In this document: positions 1-5,170 of the stretch, piece after piece | Position numbering within the stretch: the first letter of the stretch is position 1 | Layout: every line of letters begins with the position of its first letter | Assembly: GCA_003176075.1 (NCBI GenBank) | Contig: PSRN01000274.1 | Coordinates: 1-6,989 of the forward strand | Source of the DNA: Bdellovibrio sp. | GTDB taxonomy: Bacteria; Bdellovibrionota; Bdellovibrionia; Bdellovibrionales; Bdellovibrionaceae | DNA: 6,989 bases | Direction of reading: 5' to 3' | Made by a program: the position numbers and the translations under genes | The notes under the pieces: generated by a model | Seen by the model: only the letters and a program-made list of their open reading frames with translations | Told to the model about the DNA's origin: nothing | The model's database searches: none

Positions 1-1178
1 GTCACGACAAAGCCCAAAGTATCGATGGAGCCAACGCCAAGAACTTTGAAAGTGTCCGTCGCGTTGATCTGATTGACGTATTCAATCACCGTGTCGTTGA
101 AGTCAGGAGCCACCGTCAAGCTAAAGCCTGATCGGCCTCGGGCCACGGCTCCCAGGACCTTGCCGATGTAACTCTTGCGAACGCCCATCAGGAAACTCGA
201 GTGGTCGTCGATGGGAGTCTCAACCAGGGCGCCCATGTTAAAGAAATCCATAAAACCCATAAAGTGCAGGCGATCTGTTTTGGGTTCCCGTACGCCCAGG
301 TTCACCAGGCCAGCGATCGTCTGACCATACTCTGGACCAAAGCCGGCTGAGAGATAATCGACCCGATCGATCGCCTCGGGCATCACGACGGAGCTCAGTC
401 CGCCAAAGTGAAAAATAATGGGGACGGGCTGAGTGTCGATATTGTAGCGGGTGTCATTGGGTGACGATCCTTCGATAATCACTTGCGCGCTAAAGGCATT
501 CCCGCGATTGACTCCCGGCAGGTTCTGCACGGCCTTGACCGGATCGCCGTTGGCGCCTGGCAAAGTCAGAAACTCCTCCTGCGTCAGAGCTTGCGTCTTG
601 TCATCCCGTTTCTCGGCTTGGCCGATGACCGTCGTTTCATAAACGAGGTACGAGTTTTTTTCGATAAAGAACTCCCTCAGTGCGTCGGCCGTGGCCGCCG
701 TCGCCACGTTGTCTCGGCGTTCGAAGACCGCGTAATTGGCCAGTCCCACGCGCCAGAGAATCTCGCCAGCCGGCACCTCAAGAGTAAACTCACCGCGTTC
801 GTTGGTTACACTCTTCAAGGGTTTCGGGTTATCAGGAGGCGAAAAACAGTAAACGTTGACCCCTGGCAAAGGTGTGCGCGTCCCTTTTTCGCGAAGCACG
901 CCGTGCACGAGGAATTTTTGCGGGGGTGTTGGCGCCGGATGGGCGGGTTGCTGAGGTTGTTGTGGTTGTGATGGTTGCTGGGGTTGCTCGCTTTGCTCAA
1001 CTGGTGTTGGTGTTGTTGGTGTCGCAGTTGGAACCTGTTCCACCTGAGTCGTTTGCCGTTGAGGAGCCATTGAGGGCAGAGGTTCAGTTGGTGAAGAGTT
1101 ATTCCCTTGCGACCAGGCAGGCCCTGAGACTAAAGTCAATCCACACAGTAGAATAATCTCGTGTCTTCTGCGCAGCAC
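1..1178 (-). CDS. TonB-dependent outer-membrane receptor, N-terminal part (cut by window edge)
   Basis: The reading frame is open from a GTG start at 1178 to the left window edge (392 codons). Residues 1-24 form a signal peptide: basic LRRRHE, then a hydrophobic core, then a likely cleavage after AWS in PAWSQG. Residues about 25-87 are a Q/P/T-rich linker. Residues about 88-158 look like a carboxypeptidase-regulatory-like beta-sandwich (FLVHGVLREKG, PLPGVNVY, TNERGEFTLEVPAG). A plug domain follows from about 178, with VYETTVIGQ, ALTQEEFLTLPGANGDPVKA, VQNLPGVNR, VIIEGSSPNDTRYNID and DRVDYLSAGFGPEYG. Residues after about 295 should begin the beta barrel. Such proteins import siderophores, haem, cobalamin or glycans using TonB-ExbB-ExbD energy; the ligand here is unknown. 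The GTG was chosen because it directly precedes the signal peptide and has a GGAGG 4 nt upstream; an in-frame GTG at 1229 would add 17 residues but lacks a well-spaced RBS. Haem or iron uptake is tempting because of the neighbouring hem genes, but nothing shown here supports it. Confidence 0.87.
   Translation of the reverse strand, partial: MLRRRHEIILLCGLTLVSGPAWSQGNNSSPTEPLPSMAPQRQTTQVEQVPTATPTTPTPVEQSEQPQQPSQPQQPQQPAHPAPTPPQKFLVHGVLREKGTRTPLPGVNVYCFSPPDNPKPLKSVTNERGEFTLEVPAGEILWRVGLANYAVFERRDNVATAATADALREFFIEKNSYLVYETTVIGQAEKRDDKTQALTQEEFLTLPGANGDPVKAVQNLPGVNRGNAFSAQVIIEGSSPNDTRYNIDTQPVPIIFHFGGLSSVVMPEAIDRVDYLSAGFGPEYGQTIAGLVNLGVREPKTDRLHFMGFMDFFNMGALVETPIDDHSSFLMGVRKSYIGKVLGAVARGRSGFSLTVAPDFNDTVIEYVNQINATDTFKVLGVGSIDTLGFVV
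918..1109 (-). other. Low-complexity Q/P/T-rich linker of the receptor
   Basis: About 63 residues between the signal peptide and the first folded domain are almost entirely Gln, Pro, Thr, Ser and Glu. The core at about 945-986 reads QPQQPSQPQQPQQP, seen on the plus strand as reiterated ttg/tgg triplets. It is probably a flexible periplasmic spacer. Short codon repeats such as these can vary in number between strains. Confidence 0.7.
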
Positions 1179-1182
1179 GCCC

Positions 1183-1187
1183 CCTCC
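1183..1187 (-). promoter_or_regulatory. Shine-Dalgarno GGAGG of the TonB-dependent receptor gene
   Basis: GGAGG lies on the minus strand within GGAGGGGGC, 4 nt before the GTG at 1178. The spacing is short, but this is the only good RBS near a start that keeps an intact signal peptide, so it decides the start. Confidence 0.55.
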
Positions 1188-1260
1188 GAGATTCTTCCTA
1201 TTGACGTACTTGTTGGCATGCTTGTCCACCTCTTTTTTCGCAAAGAAGATCTGACGGAGC

Positions 1261-1602
1261 TGGAAGTATGACCATAGCCCTTGACACGTCCACGTCTTCA
1301 AAGATGGCCGTTTGATCGCAGAAATCTATTTAGATAAAGTACTCGCTTCCAAGGTCATCACGTATATGTTGGCAAATGGGAAAGAGGACTCTATTCCGGT
1401 AGACGTCTTTCTTGATTACAACAAGGACCCAGATTATCTGCGCGAGATTCTTCTTCCTTCCCTGACGGTTGAAACGCTGAAATGGTTTAAAATGCTATTA
1501 TATCATCAGGCCGGTGACACTGGTACTCGGGTTTTGCAAGATTTTTCTCGACTCTTTGGTTTTCGAAGACAATGCAATCAGAGGACTCATGCGCACAATT
1601 GA
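1261..1602 (+). pseudogene. Interrupted small ORF with HVHVFKDGR motif (gene remnant)
   Basis: The plus-strand frame beginning at 1261 reads KYDHSP, then TGA at 1282-1284, then HVHVFKDGRLIAEIYLDK and on to a TGA at 1600-1602. A further in-frame TGA lies just upstream of KYDHSP. The only start left after the internal stop is a TTG at 1312, with no clear ribosome-binding site, and it would remove HVHVFKDGR. The segment DHSP-x-HVHVFKDGR resembles the HVHV-KDG stretch of small DUF4160-like proteins, where Gly would be expected at the stop (TGA from GGA is one change); this family link is from memory and tentative. The downstream 96 codons (through VITYMLANGKEDSIPVDVFL and LTVETLKWFKMLLYHQ) look protein-like. 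The 3' end overlaps the convergent antitoxin gene by 16 nt. A short peptide frame at 1268-1315 (15 codons, GGAG 8 nt upstream) ends across the TTG. Alternatives are a genuine TTG-started small protein or a sequencing error. Confidence 0.4.
1497..1505 (-). promoter_or_regulatory. Possible extended -10 promoter element (TGATATAAT)
   Basis: The minus strand reads TGATATAAT, a perfect sigma-70-type extended -10 element. No good -35 is seen 17 nt upstream, which extended -10 promoters often tolerate. Transcription would start near 1490, run antisense to the interrupted plus-strand ORF, and reach the receptor GTG at 1178 after a leader of about 310 nt. It could equally be chance in AT-rich coding sequence. 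Confidence 0.3.
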
Positions 1603-1919
1603 TGAATAATCTTGCCAAGATTCTCCAAAGTTGGATTGCCTTCGGGGGACAGCATCCGAAATAGTGTCCGCCGTGGAATACCGGCTTTTCCTGCAAGCTC
1701 ATCTTTATTGGTCACTTCCAAATGACTGCGTAAAATCTCTTTAAAAGCCTCAATGTCGTTCTCGACCAAACATTCCCACAGTGCGCGGGCTACGACTTTG
1801 CGGTTTTGCAAACGGGCATCGGGGTTAAACTCGGCGAGACCTTTGCGATTCTTTAAATTAATCACTGCCATATCGTTCAAGGAGAAGCCGCGCTTTTTGG
1901 ATGTCTTTCTTTTGGGCAT
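1587..1919 (-). CDS. HTH antitoxin of a HigBA-like type II toxin-antitoxin module
   Basis: A 110-residue protein matching the family annotated as putative addiction module antidote protein. The C-terminal half carries a Cro/C1-like helix-turn-helix at about 70-105: NKDELAGKAGIPRRTLFRML followed by the family-typical SPEGNPTLENLGKI. It should bind and neutralise the toxin encoded immediately upstream and bind the operator to repress the operon. The N-terminus (MPKRKTSKKR) is strongly basic and longer than I would expect for the family. The start at 1919 is supported by GGAGG with an 8-nt spacer; the next ATG at 1871 has no RBS. The gene begins 62 nt inside the toxin gene, in another frame, so residues 1-20 are encoded by DNA that also encodes the toxin C-terminus. 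It ends with TGA, converging on the interrupted plus-strand ORF. Local GC is about 45%, clearly below the hem genes. Confidence 0.85.
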   Translation of the reverse strand: MPKRKTSKKRGFSLNDMAVINLKNRKGLAEFNPDARLQNRKVVARALWECLVENDIEAFKEILRSHLEVTNKDELAGKAGIPRRTLFRMLSPEGNPTLENLGKIIHQLCA

Positions 1920-2154
1920 TTTTCAAGCCTCCGTTTAATAGTAAAATCACCGTGAACCCGATTTTAGCGAAATAAACTCGGCGGCCATTTTTCCACCGTA
2001 ATTCTGCGAGGCCCTCGCCAAGGTTCTTTGCATCTCCAAAGTGCGCGTGATCCCTGATTCGTTGAATTCGAGAATCAATCTGCAATTGGTCCTTCAAATT
2101 TAGACTCTCAAACCATCGCATAAACTCGGAGGTGCGTTCAATATAAAGCTGCAT
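1858..2154 (-). CDS. RelE/ParE-superfamily toxin (HigB/Gp49-like) of a type II toxin-antitoxin module
   Basis: A 98-residue protein matching the family annotated as addiction module killer protein. Diagnostic stretches, in order, are YIERTSEFMRWFESL (residues 4-18), DAKNLGEGLAELRWKNGRRVYFAK (41-64) and VILLLNGGLKNAQKKDIQKA (69-88); the family pattern is roughly GEGv-ELR-G-RVYF then LLL-GG-K--Q-KDI-KA. Members act as ribosome-dependent or free mRNA interferases that inhibit translation; the exact activity here is inferred. The conserved Arg and Lys positions (R53, R58, R59, K78, K82, K83) are present, so it looks intact. The ATG at 2154 gives the usual family N-terminus. An AGGA sits only 1 nt before the ATG, too close to work as a normal RBS. 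The toxin gene comes first and overlaps the antitoxin gene by 62 nt, the order typical of higBA. Confidence 0.87.
   Translation of the reverse strand: MQLYIERTSEFMRWFESLNLKDQLQIDSRIQRIRDHAHFGDAKNLGEGLAELRWKNGRRVYFAKIGFTVILLLNGGLKNAQKKDIQKARLLLERYGSD
1928..1932 (-). promoter_or_regulatory. Shine-Dalgarno GGAGG for the antitoxin, inside the toxin gene
   Basis: The minus strand reads GGAGG then CTTGAAAA then ATG (1919), an 8-nt spacer close to ideal. It lies within the toxin coding region and fixes the antitoxin start. It is much better than anything in front of the toxin, which would favour antitoxin synthesis from the shared transcript. Confidence 0.7.
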
Positions 2155-2164
2155 ATCCTATTTA

Positions 2165-2193
2165 ATAGTGCCATATATGGCACTAAATTTCAA
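2165..2193 (-). promoter_or_regulatory. Candidate sigma-70 promoter of the toxin-antitoxin operon
   Basis: On the minus strand, TTGAAA (2193-2188) is followed after 17 nt by CACTAT (2170-2165). The -35 is good and the -10 modest. The start site would fall near 2158, only about 4 nt before the toxin ATG, giving an almost leaderless toxin message. The palindrome covers most of the spacer and nearly all of the -10, as expected for autorepression. Confidence 0.45.
2166..2185. promoter_or_regulatory. Perfect 20-bp palindrome, likely antitoxin operator
   Basis: TAGTGCCATATATGGCACTA equals its own reverse complement over all 20 bp. It lies 12-31 bp upstream of the toxin ATG and overlaps the candidate -10 and spacer of the promoter. 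In HigBA-type modules the HTH antitoxin, alone or with toxin, binds such a dyad as a dimer and represses the operon. The symmetry is seen directly; the binding protein is inferred from position. It is not followed by a T-run on either strand, so it is not a terminator. Confidence 0.7.
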
Positions 2194-2727
2194 CTGTTTA
2201 GAGCAACGATCATACACTTTCTATGCTCTGTCGGTTGAAGGCCTGATTTCTTGGTCGATTCAATCACGATCAGTAATTTTTTACGGAGAGGGTCTATGAT
2301 CCGCCAAAAACGACACCTATCAAAAAGTTAGGCACTGATGCGGCGTGGAGGCTCAGCGTTCTTCTCAAAGCGGCCTTTGGTGTGGGAGAATGCGTTTTGT
2401 TTCTACAGACATCCATCGATATGATGGCCCTATTCCAATGCCCCACCCAACTTGGCGATTGCCGCGAAGGACCGACATCAACCACTTCGCTCGCGGGAAC
2501 CGAATGACATTTTCTCGAATCCGACTAAAGGCCCACGGTACTGGCGGAAAGAATTTGGCGAAATCTTTAGCCGCTTCCAAATTTGCCACCGGCGCTTCAC
2601 GCAAATATTTCTGATCCGATTCAAATTGGGAGGCGCCCTGGGGTCCGTATGACATGATATTTTGCCAGGTAACAGCATCTGATCCATATCGCTGGTACGC
2701 GCCCGCAGCAAGAATTCATCCTCATAC
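2194..2727. other. Gene-poor stretch between the toxin promoter and the hem terminator
   Basis: About 530 bp without any confidently recognised gene. It holds a possible eroded minus-strand reading frame (2365-2655, listed separately) and an AT-rich 2194-2300 segment with no tRNA-like or other RNA structure that I recognise. Coding-looking frames on the plus strand here lack recognisable motifs. Confidence 0.5.
2365..2655 (-). CDS. Hypothetical protein or decayed gene fragment
   Basis: A 96-codon frame from an ATG at 2655 to a TGA. I do not recognise a family. The first half is protein-like (SYGPQGASQFESDQKYLREA, then ANLEAAKDFAKFFPPVPWAF), while the last 45 residues are rich in Arg, Trp and Gly and less convincing. 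No Shine-Dalgarno precedes the ATG. The same frame stays open and plausible upstream to a TGA at about 2717 (ILAAGAYQRYGSDAVTWQNI) but contains no ATG, GTG or TTG. An adjacent frame just before that (GETPAFLYEDEF) could join it by a single-base change. This suggests a 5'-truncated or frameshifted remnant behind hemH rather than an intact gene. An unrelated frame occupies the opposite strand over part of the same DNA, so even the coding strand is uncertain. Confidence 0.25.
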   Translation of the reverse strand: MSYGPQGASQFESDQKYLREAPVANLEAAKDFAKFFPPVPWAFSRIRENVIRFPRAKWLMSVLRGNRQVGWGIGIGPSYRWMSVETKRILPHQRPL

Positions 2728-2751
2728 AAAAAAGCTGGCGTCTCGCCCTTT
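2728..2751 (-). terminator. Possible rho-independent terminator after hemH
   Basis: About 10 nt past the hemH stop, the minus strand reads AAAGGGCG, loop AGA, CGCC, a two-base AG bulge, then CTTTTTT. The stem pairs GGCG with CGCC and AAAG with CTTT, and a run of six T forms its 3' side and tail. The stem is short and bulged, so the strength is uncertain, but the position is right for the end of the hem operon. Confidence 0.45.
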
Positions 2752-2760
2752 AAAATGGGT

Positions 2761-3795
2761 TTACGCTCGGTACGTGTCGAGACTGGCGACTTGCCGGCGG
2801 ACATAACTAGCGCAACCCGCGACCCAAACGGGGTCGTCATTCAAGCACGGGATGTAATGGAACTGCTCGCCGCCGCAGGCAAGGAAACGGGCTTTGGTCT
2901 CGATCGCCAGCTCCTCCAGCGTCTCCAAACAATCGGCCACGAAAGAGGGACTGACCACCGCCAAACGCCGCACGCCCTGGCGGGCGAGGCGCTCGACTTC
3001 CGTGACAGTGGCTGGCCCCAACCAGGCCCGACGACCGAGTCGCGACTGAAAAGACGTCGAATAGCTGCCGACTGGCAAATTCATCGTCCGCGCCAGCTGA
3101 TTCGTCGTCTGCAGGCACTGGGCGCGGTAACAGGGCTTTTCACAGGCGCCTACCTGATCGCAACAGTCACTTGTGGTGAGGCAACCCGTTTGCTTCGCGA
3201 CTTGTGACACCGGCAGGCTGTGATAGGAAAACAAAAGGTATTCGGATTTTGACTGCTGGTATTCGCTTTGGATCATGGCGCTGAGTGAAAGCAAAAAGAA
3301 ATTTTCATGGTGGAAGGCGGGAGCCACTTGAATGCGCATCGTCGCCGCATCGTGATGACCCCTCAAAGCACTGCAGGCGGATTCAGTTGTCGCTTCCGAC
3401 CATTGGGGAAACATCGGCCAAAAAATCAACCTGGAAATATTCCGGGCCGACAAATTGGCAAGCGCTTCGGCGATGGAGGGCGAGCCGTAACTCATCCCCA
3501 GCTCAACACAAAATTGATCGCCCAGCTCCACTTGCAGATGGTCCGCGAATAGACGGGAATAAACCGCCAAAGGCGAACCCTCGGCCTTCCAAATCTTCCG
3601 GTATTTGGCCGAAGACCTTCGCGCCCGAAACGGCACGATGATCAAGTAAACCAGGATCGCACGGAGAATGAAAGGCAAGGACAAGACTTTCGGATCCATC
3701 AGAAATTCGCGCAAATAACTTCCCACCGCGAAGAAATGAGGCTCCCTGGGTGTGCCGATGTTGTTGATGATAACGCCAATCTTTTGCGGACTCAT
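2761..3795 (-). CDS. hemH: Ferrochelatase (protohaem ferro-lyase) with internal cysteine-rich segment
   Basis: A 344-residue protein that inserts Fe2+ into protoporphyrin IX, the last step of protohaem synthesis, in the cytoplasm or at the inner membrane. The N-terminus IGVIINNIGTPREP and YLREFLMDPKV are family hallmarks, as is FPQWS at 130-133. The catalytic His is H192 in LLFSYHSLP, and the catalytic Glu is E291 in FVADCLETLEEL; SFQSRLG-RAWLGP (248-261) is also typical. Between these, residues 205-227 hold six cysteines (C205, C211, C212, C218, C222, C227) in GCLTTSDCCDQVGACEKPC-YRAQC. Internal cysteines of this sort ligate a [2Fe-2S] cluster in some delta-proteobacterial ferrochelatases such as that of Myxococcus (from memory); cluster binding here is inferred. 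Translation starts at ATG 3795 with AGGAG 9 nt upstream. It is the last gene of the operon, 40 nt after the oxidase gene, and a weak terminator follows. Confidence 0.95.
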   Translation of the reverse strand: MSPQKIGVIINNIGTPREPHFFAVGSYLREFLMDPKVLSLPFILRAILVYLIIVPFRARRSSAKYRKIWKAEGSPLAVYSRLFADHLQVELGDQFCVELGMSYGSPSIAEALANLSARNISRLIFWPMFPQWSEATTESACSALRGHHDAATMRIQVAPAFHHENFFLLSLSAMIQSEYQQSKSEYLLFSYHSLPVSQVAKQTGCLTTSDCCDQVGACEKPCYRAQCLQTTNQLARTMNLPVGSYSTSFQSRLGRRAWLGPATVTEVERLARQGVRRLAVVSPSFVADCLETLEELAIETKARFLACGGEQFHYIPCLNDDPVWVAGCASYVRRQVASLDTYRA

Positions 3796-3809
3796 CCCAT
3801 TTTACTCCT
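3792..3809 (-). promoter_or_regulatory. hemH ribosome-binding site with a two-codon start-stop ORF
   Basis: The minus strand reads AGGAG TAAA ATGGGATGAGT. AGGAG (3809-3805) stands 9 nt before the hemH ATG (3795) and 4 nt before an out-of-frame ATG at 3800. That ATG opens Met-Gly-stop, and its TGA overlaps the hemH ATG as ATGA. The larger spacing fits hemH initiation better; the mini-ORF might still compete or couple. Confidence 0.5.
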
Positions 3810-3835
3810 CAGCACACCCGTGGCGGCTCTTCTTC

Positions 3836-5167
3836 TCAATCGCGCACCTGGTTGCCAGCCAGCTGGATTCGCTCCGCCAATTCACAAGAGCGGCGATAGA
3901 GCTTGCTCAACCCAATGCCGCCAAGAAAATTTCCGTGGAGGTAAATCTTTTCCCGCGACTCAAGATCGCGCATCAACGGAGCCGCTTGTTGCAATATCCG
4001 TTCAAGCGTCACATTGTAAGCTGGCAGGGCGGAATGCCAGCGCGTGATTTTCCAGGCCGTCGGAGTCTCCGCCAGTCCGAAAATTTTTCGCCGCTCTGTC
4101 GTGAGCAGACGCAAGAGAGACTCGTCGTCCAAGGAAAGAATTTCCGGGTCCGTCGCCCCCCCGTAGATCCAGGCCTCCACCCAGTCGGACCAGCCCCGAT
4201 CAAAAGTGCTGGTGTTGAATAGAACACCCAACACCCGCAGTCCTTCACCCCGGGGAACCAAGCAGCCAAAACCGCGGCGAGAAACCGAAGGAAAGACCGC
4301 GGTGATCGAGATCAAGGAAACGTTCTCGATTCCTGACAAATTCTGGGCCAGCTCTTGCGAACTGTTGGCACCCGTGGCGCCTCGCGAGTTGCTGACACCC
4401 GCAGCCAGCAGGCGAGCCGCTTCCATGGCGGAAACCGCCAGCACCAGGGGTCGATGGGGAAAGTCCTTAAGCTCAATGCGGCGCCCGAGATGAAGCTGAC
4501 CCCCGCGCTTGATCAATTCAGACTCCATGGCCTTGAACATGGAGGCCACCCCGCCTTGAAAGGAGGTGATCCCCAAGTACTTTTGCCGGTTCATGTCCGT
4601 GTGGGTCCTGCGAAAAATATTTCCGAGCAGCAAAGAAGCGCTCAGCCGACCCCCGTCGCCGGCGTAAATTCCTTGCATCGCCGTCTCGAGTAAAAAATGC
4701 CTCGCTGCTTCGCCCACCACCCGGTCGCCCCAATCCCGAAGCGTCTCCCCGGGCTCCGGGCTCATGGATCCAGTTATCTTGGCGCGCAAAAATTTCCCCG
4801 CAAGTCCCATGCTTTCACAAAAGCCCAACGGCCAGCGGGTCAACCCCTTACCCCCAGGCCGCCCACGCTCCCGGTAAAAATAGCGCTTTTTTGCCGCGGG
4901 AGACTGGACCAGTGGCGCCAGTCCCAGCCGATGAAAGAACTCGCCAAGCTCAGGGGTGCAAGAAATGGTGTGGGCCGCGCGCTCGGCGAACACCGCACCC
5001 GTGGCTCCGCAGACGCCACGAGTGTCATGGCGAAGCGGCGTCGATTCAATAAGTCCGCCGGTGCGGTCTCGCTCATCGTAAACCTGCACGCGGAAGCCGC
5101 GGGTCGCGAGTTCCACCGCCAGACTCATGCCGGAGAAGCCGGCCCCAAGGATATGTACTTCGCTCAT
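3836..5167 (-). CDS. hemG/hemY: Protoporphyrinogen oxidase, oxygen-dependent FAD type
   Basis: A 443-residue flavoprotein that oxidises protoporphyrinogen IX to protoporphyrin IX, normally with O2 as acceptor, at the inner membrane. The N-terminal Rossmann fold is clear: ILGAGFSGMSLAVEL (GxGxxG at residues 8-13), the acidic end of strand 2 in VYDERDRTGG (30-38). Mid-protein, ETAMQGIYAGDGGRLSAS matches the PPOX signature around the active site. The C-terminal FAD-binding motif is IYLHGNFLGGIGLSKLYRRS. The length is close to the 450-470 usual for the family. It is the HemY/PgoX type, which many databases label hemG; it is not the flavodoxin-like E. coli HemG. The ATG at 5167 lies 3 nt after the hemN stop and has no GGAG-like RBS, so translation is probably coupled to hemN. 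It ends in TGA 40 nt before hemH. Confidence 0.93.
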   Translation of the reverse strand: MSEVHILGAGFSGMSLAVELATRGFRVQVYDERDRTGGLIESTPLRHDTRGVCGATGAVFAERAAHTISCTPELGEFFHRLGLAPLVQSPAAKKRYFYRERGRPGGKGLTRWPLGFCESMGLAGKFLRAKITGSMSPEPGETLRDWGDRVVGEAARHFLLETAMQGIYAGDGGRLSASLLLGNIFRRTHTDMNRQKYLGITSFQGGVASMFKAMESELIKRGGQLHLGRRIELKDFPHRPLVLAVSAMEAARLLAAGVSNSRGATGANSSQELAQNLSGIENVSLISITAVFPSVSRRGFGCLVPRGEGLRVLGVLFNTSTFDRGWSDWVEAWIYGGATDPEILSLDDESLLRLLTTERRKIFGLAETPTAWKITRWHSALPAYNVTLERILQQAAPLMRDLESREKIYLHGNFLGGIGLSKLYRRSCELAERIQLAGNQVRD

Positions 5168-5170
5168 TCT

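Noticed and set aside
1282..1284. TGA read as an amino acid (recoding) within the HVHVFKDGR frame
   Set aside because: The antitoxin, hemH-upstream oxidase gene and others in the window end normally at TGA, so an alternative code is unlikely; no selenocysteine signal was recognised. Pseudogenisation is simpler.
2251..2282. Plus-strand hairpin (TTGGTCG with CGATCAG) followed by TAATTTTTT, a possible terminator
   Set aside because: The seven-pair stem contains two G-U pairs and a 9-nt loop, and there is no supported plus-strand gene ending nearby.
1..2300. The window's accessory patch as a CRISPR, phage or defence island
   Set aside because: No direct repeats with regular spacing, no integrase, transposase, nuclease or helicase motifs, and no terminal inverted repeats were seen; the toxin-antitoxin pair is the only accessory system recognised.
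2296..2331. Eleven-codon plus-strand ORF (MIRQKRHLSKS) with GGAGAGG just upstream
   Set aside because: The ribosome-binding site looks good, but the peptide is tiny, no promoter or conserved context is visible, and chance explains it well.
2345..2614. Plus-strand frame of 89 codons from a GTG at 2345
   Set aside because: No RBS, no recognisable motif, rich in Arg, His and Pro, and it overlaps the slightly more protein-like minus-strand frame.
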